Positions 6,301 to 11,514 of a stretch of DNA of 11,514 bases are shown here, piece by piece. The position numbers and the translations under genes are program-made. The notes beneath the pieces were generated by a model. It saw only the letters and a list, made by a program, of their open reading frames with translations. It searched no databases and was not told where the DNA came from. This stretch comes from JBLHKE01 sp047619485 (GTDB lineage Bacteria; Verrucomicrobiota; Verrucomicrobiia; Verrucomicrobiales; DEV007). Position 1 is the first letter of the stretch. Each line of letters starts with the position of its first letter. Location of the stretch: positions 1 through 11,514 of the forward strand of contig JBLHKE010000183.1 of the NCBI GenBank assembly GCA_047619485.1. The letters run 5' to 3'.

Positions 6301-9239
6301 TCGTAGGTGTAGGTGTTCCACTGGCTGCGGGCGGACTCGTCGCTGGCGGCCCAAGCGTTGGCGATGGCGTTGTCGGAGTCCGAGTCGATCAGTTCGAGGC
6401 TGGAGCCACCGCCGTCGGCCTTGCCGTGCCACTTGCCGCCGTCGAAGTAGCTTACGCGGTCGGCGCGATTGCCGCTATCGTCCTCGAGGGCGATGTGATC
6501 ACCGCCATTGCCGAGTTTGCCAGAGTAGTCGCCGAGGATGGTCGCGGCGGGGAACTTTGCAGCGAGAGTGGTCGCGTCTTTGGTGACGACCAGGTAGGAG
6601 CCAGGGTCGATCGTAGTCCCGGCAGGGAAATTGTAACTGATACCGCCCTCGAGCTTCCACGCGCTGAGGTCGATGGTGGATGCGCCACGGTTGTAGAGCT
6701 CTAGCCACTCCTCATCGCGCTCCGAGTAAGGTGTTCTTGGTGTTCCCGGGGAGGCGATTTTGCGCAGGCTTGCGCGGATGCCGAGCACTAGATCACTGCT
6801 GCCAGTGTTGCCCTGATGGACTTCGATGGACAGGCGATTGCTGCCCTGTAAGATGTTGGGATTGTCGACCGTGAGGGTTTTTAAAGTGGCGTTGGTGACG
6901 GTAGGGCTGCCGACGGTGGTAGGTGTGACGATACCTGGGGCGATGTTGAAGCGCGCGATCTCTTCGCCGTTGAGGTAGATGACTGCGGCATCATCGATGT
7001 AGTGTTCGAAGATGATCTGGTCGACGGCGGCGGCATCGATGTAGGTGAATTCGGTCTCGAAGTAATAGGAGATCTTTGACTCTTTGGGGACGATCGTGCG
7101 GATCGGTTCGCCGAGTGAAGTGGTTTCAAAACCGAGCAATCCCGGTCCTTGCGACCAACTGACATCGTCGATGGCGTGCGCGCTGTCTTCCCAGCCGGTT
7201 GCAAGCCCGGCGGTGCCGGCGTCGAGGTTGTACCGCCAGACATGATCGAAATTCATCACGTCGAGCGTGGTGTAGGTCGGGGATGTCCCGGAGGAGGATC
7301 GCACCGGGTAGGCGTGATAGAAAATTTCGTTGATGACGATGGAATCCTCAAAAGTGAAGGAGTTGGTGCCGCCGAATGTGGCTGTGTCAGGGGTCAACCA
7401 TTGGCCTGTGCCGTCCGGGCTGCGCCCTCTGAGGCGGTTGTCGGCGCGTGCGGCATCGACGAGCTCGGATTTTCCGACGGTGTAGAGGAACAAGCGATTG
7501 TTGTCATCGGGGGTGAAGCCGAGCGCTGTGGAGTCGATGCTTGTGAAGGCTCCCGGGGCGAGATTATCGTTAGGAAGGGTGTAGTCGGGGTGTGCCGGAT
7601 TGGACGAGGCGATGACCATACCACCGAGCGCGATGGGGATCGCGCCGTGGTTGTGCAACTCGACCTGGAATGTCGTTGCGGTGGAGGCGCTGATCTCGTT
7701 GAAGGCGATCGCGGGAACGGGAGATTGGTTGTTGGCTGCGCTGGGGCTGCCGTTGGTCGCGGTGCTGTTGTTCCAATTCTGCGGGTGGGCGCTGCCGGTG
7801 GCTGGGTCGAGCTTTGCCAAGGTCGACCCAGAACCATCTGGGGCGAGTGGCCAAGGATAAGTATCGCCATAGCTGATTTCGTCCATGATCCGGCGACGGT
7901 CGAGCGAGTCGGTGATGGTGCCTCTCTGACCGGCTCCCGCAGTGGTGCGAAAGGCGCGGTTGTGGTTGAACAGGCGCAGTGTCTCGCCTGAGTTGGAGAG
8001 CGTGCCAGCGTAGGGGCCGAGAGCGCCGGGGTAGTTGCTTGGGGCTTTGGCGATGACCAGGTAGCTGCCCGCATCAATCACCGTCCCCTCTGGGAAATTG
8101 TAGTCGACACCACCGATGCGCCAGTTGCTGAGATCGACATCGACCGCGAGCTGGTTGTAGAGCTCGATGTACTCGAGGGCGTCGTTGTCGCCGGCCGGAT
8201 GGTAGTGGATCTCGTTGAAGACGACCACGCTGTCGCGTGTGGGATTGGTGGAGCCCGGCACAGGACGTCCGACGGTGACCGTCGGGAAGCTGGTATTGCT
8301 GTTCGGGTCGGTGCCGGCGGTGATCTCATCGCCATCGCCGAAACCGTCGTCGTCGCTGTCGTTGTCGAGCGGGTCGGAGCTGTAGGTGTTGACCTCCAGG
8401 CCGTCGGTGAGGTCATCGTCGTCGGAGTCGGAGTCGTCCGGTGAGGTCTTCTCAGTCCACTCGTCCGCATCGTCCAGTCCGTCCGAATCGAAATCGCCGC
8501 TACCGTCGCGGCTCAATGTGCCGAAATAAAACATCTCCCAATTGTCGCCCATGGCGTCGTTGTCACTGTCGGTCGGGTCGCTGAGATCGACGGTGGAGTC
8601 GAAGGCGATCCCCACCAGAGAGCGGTTTTCCGCCGTGCTGACGATGTCGATCGTGATAGCTGAGCTACCGACCGAAACGTCGAATACGTGGTAGGCGACG
8701 CCGTTGCTGGGATGGTCGTAAGTCGTGTTCTTTGCTCCGCTCCCATCGTTGACGATGACGGTGTATTGCGTGCTCTGATTGTCACCTGAGGCGGTGATGA
8801 CTGTCATGCGGAAAGCGTCGGAGTTCGAGCGGGTCGCGGTGAAGCGTTTGGAGCCACTGGAGTTGGCCAACACTGGTGCGCTTGTGATCGCGTTTCCCGC
8901 AGTGGGATCTTCGAGCGTTCCGAAATTCCCGTTTCCTGACCACATGCCGATGTTCGTATCGATGCTCGTGACCCCTACACCAGGCGGCAGCGCGTAGGTG
9001 TTGTTGGAGTTAGCCGCGGAGATGTCATATGGCTGGGTGTAGACACCCTCCGACTCTGCCAATCCGTAGATCACGTAGCCGCTCGTGCCGTATTGCTGAT
9101 CGGCATCGAGGTTGGCACCCGTGCGCCAGTTGGCGCCTGCGGTCGAATCGACACCGACGACCGTCACCGTCGCTCTGAGGCTTGCAACAGCAAACAGCGA
9201 GAGGAGCACCGCGATGGCGCTGAGGTGGAGCTTGTTCAT
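3306..9239 (-). CDS. Giant exported CotH-kinase family protein with TSP3 repeats and lamin-tail domains
   Basis: Complete 1977-residue protein. The ATG start is chosen because it opens directly into a signal peptide (MNKLHLSAIAVLLSLFAVAS, likely cut after LRA at ~23). Order of domains: N-terminal beta domain shared with the upstream neighbour (24-217); Asp-rich TSP3/EF-like repeats (218-315); lamin-tail domains at 336-503, 508-629 (degenerate), 632-1140 (interrupted by two inserted beta-sandwiches at ~660-827 and ~971-1128) and 1717-1882; Ig-like segments (1146-1250 and 1616-1710); CotH kinase-like domain (1258-1615, with WDLD at 1537-1540); and a C-terminal ~90-residue beta module ending ARVRVRMR. 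CotH proteins in spore formers are atypical serine kinases; in these bacteria the role is unproven, and surface attachment or extracellular modification is inferred. It contains a single Cys (1064), which fits export. No PEP-CTERM tail. Probably transcribed with the upstream TSP3 gene. Confidence 0.92.
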   Translation of the reverse strand: MNKLHLSAIAVLLSLFAVASLRATVTVVGVDSTAGANWRTGANLDADQQYGTSGYVIYGLAESEGVYTQPYDISAANSNNTYALPPGVGVTSIDTNIGMWSGNGNFGTLEDPTAGNAITSAPVLANSSGSKRFTATRSNSDAFRMTVITASGDNQSTQYTVIVNDGSGAKNTTYDHPSNGVAYHVFDVSVGSSAITIDIVSTAENRSLVGIAFDSTVDLSDPTDSDNDAMGDNWEMFYFGTLSRDGSGDFDSDGLDDADEWTEKTSPDDSDSDDDDLTDGLEVNTYSSDPLDNDSDDDGFGDGDEITAGTDPNSNTSFPTVTVGRPVPGSTNPTRDSVVVFNEIHYHPAGDNDALEYIELYNQLAVDVDLSNWRIGGVDYNFPEGTVIDAGSYLVIAKAPSNYPGALGPYAGTLSNSGETLRLFNHNRAFRTTAGAGQRGTITDSLDRRRIMDEISYGDTYPWPLAPDGSGSTLAKLDPATGSAHPQNWNNSTATNGSPSAANNQSPVPAIAFNEISASTATTFQVELHNHGAIPIALGGMVIASSNPAHPDYTLPNDNLAPGAFTSIDSTALGFTPDDNNRLFLYTVGKSELVDAARADNRLRGRSPDGTGQWLTPDTATFGGTNSFTFEDSIVINEIFYHAYPVRSSSGTSPTYTTLDVMNFDHVWRYNLDAGTAGLATGWEDSAHAIDDVSWSQGPGLLGFETTSLGEPIRTIVPKESKISYYFETEFTYIDAAAVDQIIFEHYIDDAAVIYLNGEEIARFNIAPGIVTPTTVGSPTVTNATLKTLTVDNPNILQGSNRLSIEVHQGNTGSSDLVLGIRASLRKIASPGTPRTPYSERDEEWLELYNRGASTIDLSAWKLEGGISYNFPAGTTIDPGSYLVVTKDATTLAAKFPAATILGDYSGKLGNGGDHIALEDDSGNRADRVSYFDGGKWHGKADGGGSSLELIDSDSDNAIANAWAASDESARSQWNTYTYEGVAQNDGLGNNVYHEFLIGLLDAGEFLLDDISVLENNSTEFIQNGDFESDRPGSTADKWRAVGTHGSHGKTVVITDPNDAGNQCLHVIASGPTGDKHNKLETTFTNSEQVSIGATYRISFRAKFLSGSNQANTRLYFNYLQRTTDIATPEIWGTPGAANSVALGNAGPTLTALAHAPVVPDANQSVNVAIDANDPNGLNNLTLFYSINGGTFQNSPMAAGPDGIRYVGAIPGQPASRIVRFYVRARDTSNATTFYPAAAADGGAFYKVQDGLADTSGTRHNFRVVMAESDRQFLFANTNRMSNDRFPVTVIENETTAYYDVGLRLKASAFGRFQSGHYGFNVRFQPDQLFRGVHPGISVERSRPFRELFAKHLLTRAGGGYWSFYEDVSYAITPTASDRGPALLSMARHTNNFFDGLFPDASEPGTLFNQELLYSPNGTNGGPEGLKIGNPYNHTNGRYDLLDRGTDKEPYRWGFQIRSARGRDDYSQIIAVNQAVGNLSGTELKNALDPIIDADQWMRTFAMATLTATGDTYGRVWEHNFRYYVRPSDQKVIVFQWDLDSAFGLGSSTSILPTRNTIRKLFSIPQYRRLFDGHIEDIVNTSFNTAYSTAWANHYGAITGDSFSSYNSYVSSRGNFALGTLPPNSIFTITTNDGNDFSEADSAIDLGGDGWVDVFTIEINGIPTPVNWIDADSWTITVPIGTGANTLNLTAFNYHGEQVGSDTITVTNTSTVDLADASNSIISELHYHPADPSQAEIDAGFLDAGDFEFVELTNTGNNSIDLTSAAFTDGIAFTFPAAGNSLPPGGHIIIVANQAAFGQRYATSTATIAGEYTGSLRNSGEHVRLEAADTSPIADFTYGDSSPWPTSADGGGFSLIFVGIDPNNPQHWRTSTAIGGNPGSTDTQPFSGSDLLTYSLASEPSIEITGDEFQLTFHQNLAADDAEIIVEFSTDLSSWTPGGTFVSSQNLGDGTALQTYSTPLPTATASRQFARVRVRMR
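4395..5468 (-). other. CotH kinase-like domain (protein residues 1258-1615)
   Basis: Recognised from the segment order seen in CotH domains of this bacterial group: an RLK basic strand (1304-1306), the ALLSMARHTNNFFDGLF helix (1382-1398), GGPEGLKI (1421-1428), DKEPYRWGF (1447-1455), DADQWMRTFAMATL (1493-1506), DTYGRVWEHN (1511-1520) and FQWDLDSAFG (1535-1544). By analogy with characterised CotH, Asp1511 and Asp1538 are the likely catalytic and metal-binding acids. Kinase activity is inferred from the family, not shown. Confidence 0.8.
5820..7346 (-). other. Interrupted lamin-tail domain with two inserted beta-sandwich domains
   Basis: Residues 632-1140 of the CotH protein. A first lamin-tail strand (SIVINEIFYH, 633-642) is followed by a ~168-residue beta-sandwich (about 660-827; signposts YIDDAAVIYLNGEEIARFNI and NRLSIEVHQGN). 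The lamin-tail fold then resumes with EEWLELYNRG (843-852) and ends in GTPGAANS (1133-1140). A second insert (~971-1128) has the pattern of a CBM4/9-like domain (FIQNGDFESD, YRISFRAKFLSGSNQ, NTRLYFNYL). Both inserts are candidate glycan-binding modules. Confidence 0.65.
8295..8588 (-). repeat. TSP3/EF-like Asp-rich calcium-binding repeats in the CotH protein
   Basis: Residues 218-315 repeat a DxDxDG(L/F)xDxxE...TDP pattern (for example DFDSDGLDDADEW, DSDDDGFGDGDEITAGTDP). Such thrombospondin type 3-like loops usually bind Ca2+ and form a rigid spacer. The coding DNA is correspondingly rich in GTC/GTCG on the + strand. Confidence 0.85.
8589..9170 (-). other. Shared N-terminal beta domain, CotH copy
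   Basis: Residues 24-217. This copy aligns almost without gaps to the start of the neighbouring TSP3 protein. Conserved landmarks are ANWRT, YVIYGL, MWSGNGNFGT, ITSAPVLANS, YDH..NG.AYHVFDV and STAENRSL.GIAFDS. It lies directly after the signal peptide and directly before the TSP3 repeats. I do not recognise a named family. The pattern suggests a beta-sandwich. Confidence 0.8.
9171..9239 (-). other. Signal peptide of the CotH protein
   Basis: Residues 1-23: a short basic N-region (Lys3), a hydrophobic core (AIAVLLSLFAVA) and a plausible L-R-A cleavage site before TVTVVGVD. No lipobox Cys is present, so it should be a type I signal peptide. It supports the chosen start codon. Confidence 0.88.
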
Positions 9240-9313
9240 GATTGGGGGGAGCGGGGGAGAGTTGCCCGGAGGAGCTAACTTTGCCGATCGAATCCGCCAT
9301 TTGAATATCCGGA
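9240..9313 (-). promoter_or_regulatory. 74-bp intergenic leader upstream of the CotH gene, pyrimidine-rich and without a Shine-Dalgarno sequence
   Basis: Between the TAG of the upstream TSP3 gene and the CotH ATG. Read on the minus strand, the last ~25 bases are almost all C and T (ending CGCTCCCCCCAATC before ATG), with no purine-rich ribosome-binding site at the usual distance. I see no convincing -35/-10 pair and no hairpin plus T-tract terminator. Read-through transcription from the upstream gene is therefore the simplest reading. Confidence 0.5.
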
Positions 9314-11514
9314 CTACTCTACGCGAACGCGATATTGCTGTCTCGTTTCACCCGCGGCCGGTGCTTCGACGACTTGTGTTGTGACGGCTGCAGGTGAGGC
9401 TGCGGCATCGATGCCTGACGAGATTTGGACCCAGCTTCCGAGATCCGTATCGACCTCTACCGCGTAGCTTTTCCCTGGAATGCTCGTCCAGGTGAGTTCG
9501 ATGGAGTCGCCACCCGTGCGGCGGATGCTGGCCACCTTGAAGACGCTCTTCGGGTTGGTCGGATCGGTGCCGGTAACGTTTGCCTCTTGGCCATCCGTCT
9601 GGCCGTCGCCGTCGCTGTCCGGGTTGTTCGGGTCGGTGCCGAAATCGTCTTCGAGTTCATCGCTCAAGCCGTCGCCGTCACTGTCAGCTGCAATCGTCAT
9701 GGGCACGAGGTGAAACCCGCCCAAGTTGGCCTCGACCCCACCTGAGTCGAGGGCGCCGATGATCTTGCCGTCGGTCCCGACCGTGGCGGTGAACTCGAGA
9801 CCGTTCACGCCGACGGTGGTTGCGGTTTCGTCCGAGAGATCGCTGTCTCCGTCAGAATCAATGATGAAATCGATCGTCCGCCCGTAGCTGCCGTAGGCGT
9901 AGATCGCGTAGACGGAGCCTGCGGTCAGGCCGGACAACTCCCAAGTCGCGCTGGCGTCGGAATTGCCTGCATCGATAAAGAGGTAGTCATCGGTGATTGC
10001 GGAAGTTGCCTCCTCGGTGCGGTTCGCGTAGCTCCATGCAGAAAGCGTCCCGAAGATTGTGAACGTGACAGAGGTCGGCTGACCCGTCGCGTCGACCAGG
10101 GGCATGCTCGGATCTATCTCTGTGTTCGGATGGCCGACGATGTTGAAGGCGTTCCAGGCGCCGGTTGGGATACCATAGGCAAAGTCGTAGCCGCTCATGA
10201 GAATCGGGACAGTTGTAAACGCAGCGTCGGTTGGGTCTCCCTGAATGTCGACGCTGATCAGCCCCGCGGGGGGGGTGGGGGCGCTGCCGGCGTCGGTCGG
10301 GTCGGTGCTGTGGAGATTGATTTCGTCCAGATCAGAGTAGCCGTCACCATCTGTGTCCGCGCGGTTCGGGTCAGTGACTGAACCGTTCGTGCTGTCGGTC
10401 TCGACGAAATCTTCGATGGTGTCGCCGTCGGAGTCCGGGTTGTTCGGATCGGTGGGATCACCGGGGACGGCGCCAGCCACACCTCCGCTGTAGGGGTTGA
10501 CGGCCCCGCTTACTTCGTCGCCGTCATCGACGTTGTCGTCGTCTGAATCGGGGTCGATGGGATCGGTTCCGTTTGCGAGTTCGCCAGCGTTGTCGAGATC
10601 GTCGTTGTCAGGGTCCTCGGTCGAATCATCGACCAGCGGGTCGAATCCAGAAGCGATGTTGTCGACCTCATATTTGTCCTGGAAGCCGTCAGAATCAGTG
10701 TCGGTCTCCGTCGGATCGGTCGAGTAGGTATTGACCTCTTCGCCGTCTTGCAGTCCATCGGCGTCGCTATCGGATCCCTTCGGATTCGTCAGGTTCTGCC
10801 ATTCCTCCAAGTTGGTGAGCCCGTCGGGCTCTTCATCCACTGCTGGATCGACGATCCCGGTGTCTCCAAAATAGAATTCCTCCCAAATATCGCCGATGCC
10901 ATTCTCATCGAAATCTGTTGGGTCGCTGAGATCGCCGGCAAGGCTGTCGAAGGCGATGCCAGAGAGGCTGCGGTTTTCGGCGGTGCTGGTGAGATTGATC
11001 ACGATGTCGGTAGAGGCGCTGGAAACATCGAACACGTGGTAGGCGAGGCCGTTGGCGACGTGGTCGTAGCTTGAACTGGATGGGCCAGAGCCGTCGTCGA
11101 CCGCCACTGTGTATTCGGTCCCCTGGTCGTCTCCCGAAGCCATCAGGATCGTGATGCGGAACGGCACGCTTGTGGCACGAGTGATGGTGAACTGTTTGGT
11201 GCCGGTCGAGTTCGCGAGCACCGGGGCGCTGGTGATCGAGTTGGCATTGCCTGGGTCCTGCATTGTCCCGAAGTTCCCGTTGCCGGACCACATGGCGATA
11301 GCGGTGTCGATCGTGCTGATCGTGATTCCGCCAGGCAGCGCGTGGGCGTTGGCGGGATTGGCCTCACTCAGGTCAAAGCCAGGTGTGTACACCGCGTCAG
11401 CCTCGTTCAATCCGTAGATGACATAGCCGGCGCTGCCGTATTCTTGGTCGGCCTCATATTGCGCGGCAGTCCGCCAGTTCGCGTCGGCAGCGGTGTCGAC
11501 GCCGACGGACACAA
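9314..11514 (-). CDS. Secreted TSP3-repeat protein related at both ends to the CotH protein (5' partial)
   Basis: The frame runs off the right edge. The GTG at 11512 is an internal Val codon, because the match to the CotH protein (VGVD...ANWRT) begins there and that protein has ~27 residues, including a signal peptide, before it. Counting from this codon: shared N-terminal domain (1-194); eight or so Asp-rich TSP3-like repeats (195-405); a Pro/Ala linker; a beta domain at ~415-606 (GYDFAYGIPTGAWNAFN, LFIDAGNSD, YAIYAYGSYGRT) of a kind I recall from other exported Verrucomicrobiota proteins but cannot name; two more TSP3 repeats (609-655); and a C-terminal module (656-732; SIPGKSYAVEVDTDLGSW, ending YRVRVE). 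The visible part has no Cys. No catalytic motif is visible, so a calcium-stabilised structural, adhesive or matrix role is inferred. It lies 74 bp upstream of the CotH gene on the same strand. Confidence 0.9.
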   Translation of the reverse strand, partial: VSVGVDTAADANWRTAAQYEADQEYGSAGYVIYGLNEADAVYTPGFDLSEANPANAHALPGGITISTIDTAIAMWSGNGNFGTMQDPGNANSITSAPVLANSTGTKQFTITRATSVPFRITILMASGDDQGTEYTVAVDDGSGPSSSSYDHVANGLAYHVFDVSSASTDIVINLTSTAENRSLSGIAFDSLAGDLSDPTDFDENGIGDIWEEFYFGDTGIVDPAVDEEPDGLTNLEEWQNLTNPKGSDSDADGLQDGEEVNTYSTDPTETDTDSDGFQDKYEVDNIASGFDPLVDDSTEDPDNDDLDNAGELANGTDPIDPDSDDDNVDDGDEVSGAVNPYSGGVAGAVPGDPTDPNNPDSDGDTIEDFVETDSTNGSVTDPNRADTDGDGYSDLDEINLHSTDPTDAGSAPTPPAGLISVDIQGDPTDAAFTTVPILMSGYDFAYGIPTGAWNAFNIVGHPNTEIDPSMPLVDATGQPTSVTFTIFGTLSAWSYANRTEEATSAITDDYLFIDAGNSDASATWELSGLTAGSVYAIYAYGSYGRTIDFIIDSDGDSDLSDETATTVGVNGLEFTATVGTDGKIIGALDSGGVEANLGGFHLVPMTIAADSDGDGLSDELEDDFGTDPNNPDSDGDGQTDGQEANVTGTDPTNPKSVFKVASIRRTGGDSIELTWTSIPGKSYAVEVDTDLGSWVQISSGIDAAASPAAVTTQVVEAPAAGETRQQYRVRVE
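9548..9688 (-). repeat. Second, two-unit TSP3 block near the C-terminus of the partial secreted protein
   Basis: Residues 609-655 hold two well-formed units (ADSDGDGLSDELEDDFGTDP and PDSDGDGQTDGQEANVTGTD) that act as a spacer between the central beta domain and the C-terminal module. Confidence 0.88.
10268..10281 (-). repeat. Homopolymer C tracts (C5 A C8 on the coding strand) in an interdomain linker
   Basis: The + strand reads G8-T-G5. On the coding strand this encodes the linker A-P-T-P-P-A-G between the TSP3 block and the central beta domain of the partial secreted protein. Slippage here would shift frame and remove roughly the last 315 residues. Confidence 0.6.
10298..10930 (-). repeat. 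Main TSP3 repeat block of the partial secreted protein
   Basis: Residues 195-405 contain successive units such as SDSDADGLQDGEEVNTYSTD, TDTDSDGFQDKYEVD and ADTDGDGYSDLDEINLHSTD, each with an acidic loop and a TDP-like turn. Units differ in length (about 20-26 residues) and some are degenerate (DPDNDDLDNAGEL). Calcium binding is expected from the family. Confidence 0.88.
10931..11514 (-). other. Shared N-terminal beta domain, TSP3-protein copy (partial at 5' end)
   Basis: Residues 1-194, aligning to residues ~27-217 of the CotH protein. Including the first DLSDPTD of the TSP3 block, I count about 124 identical positions in 197 (near 63%). Identity is highest in MWSGNGNFGT, ITSAPVLANS and STAENRSL. 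The DNA of the two copies is visibly diverged, so this is not a recent exact duplication. Confidence 0.82.

Noticed and set aside
7149..7991. + strand open frame (280 codons) opposite lamin-tail coding sequence
   Set aside because: Low-complexity Gly/Val/Glu-rich product with no domain; a shadow of the real minus-strand gene.
8330..8480. GTC-rich low-complexity DNA as a tandem repeat or CRISPR-like array
   Set aside because: The periodicity follows from Asp/Ser codons of TSP3 repeats; units are not identical and there are no spacers.
9241..9256. G-quadruplex from the G6 and G5 runs just upstream of the CotH start
   Set aside because: Only two runs of three or more G are close together, too few for a standard four-run quadruplex.
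11510..11512. GTG as the real start of the TSP3 protein
   Set aside because: It would begin inside the conserved VGVD...ANWRT domain with no signal peptide; the frame is open to the edge and the relative has a signal peptide just before this point.

Overview
The window looks like part of a chromosome from a GC-rich bacterium of the Planctomycetes-Verrucomicrobia group, most likely Verrucomicrobiota. This rests on protein architecture, not on any marker gene. The Pirellula/Verrucomicrobium-type dehydrogenase with a C-terminal CxxCH haem domain, giant exported CotH proteins with lamin-tail domains, Asp-rich thrombospondin type 3 (TSP3) repeats and C-termini of the 'IPGKSY...TDLGSW' kind are all typical of that group. 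No RNA gene, CRISPR array, transposase or integrase is visible.

There are only three genes, and they fill almost the whole window. At the left, on the + strand, is the 3' part of a large secreted or periplasmic protein (1-3285; the 5' end lies outside). It joins FG-GAP-type repeats, a carbohydrate-binding-like beta-sandwich, a sugar-dehydrogenase-like beta-propeller, a HEAT-like helical region and a c-type cytochrome domain. It converges, with only 20 bp between stop codons, on two minus-strand genes that lie head to tail.

The second gene of that minus-strand pair (9239 to 3306) encodes a complete 1977-residue exported CotH-family protein with a signal peptide, TSP3 repeats, four lamin-tail-type domains, inserted carbohydrate-binding-like domains and an atypical kinase fold. 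The first gene (11514 to 9314; its 5' end lies outside the right edge) encodes a TSP3-repeat protein whose N-terminal ~200 residues are about 63% identical, by hand count, to the N-terminal domain of the CotH protein. The two also end in similar short C-terminal modules. They are therefore 'bookended' relatives with different centres, separated by 74 bp and probably co-transcribed.

Functionally the region suggests extracytoplasmic carbohydrate handling or surface structure: a secreted haem-linked oxidoreductase beside a calcium-dependent surface protein pair, one member carrying a possible protein kinase. Joint action is inference from proximity and shared domains. Apart from the paired-module arrangement, the content is ordinary for this bacterial group, and I found no clear evidence of a wholly new system.
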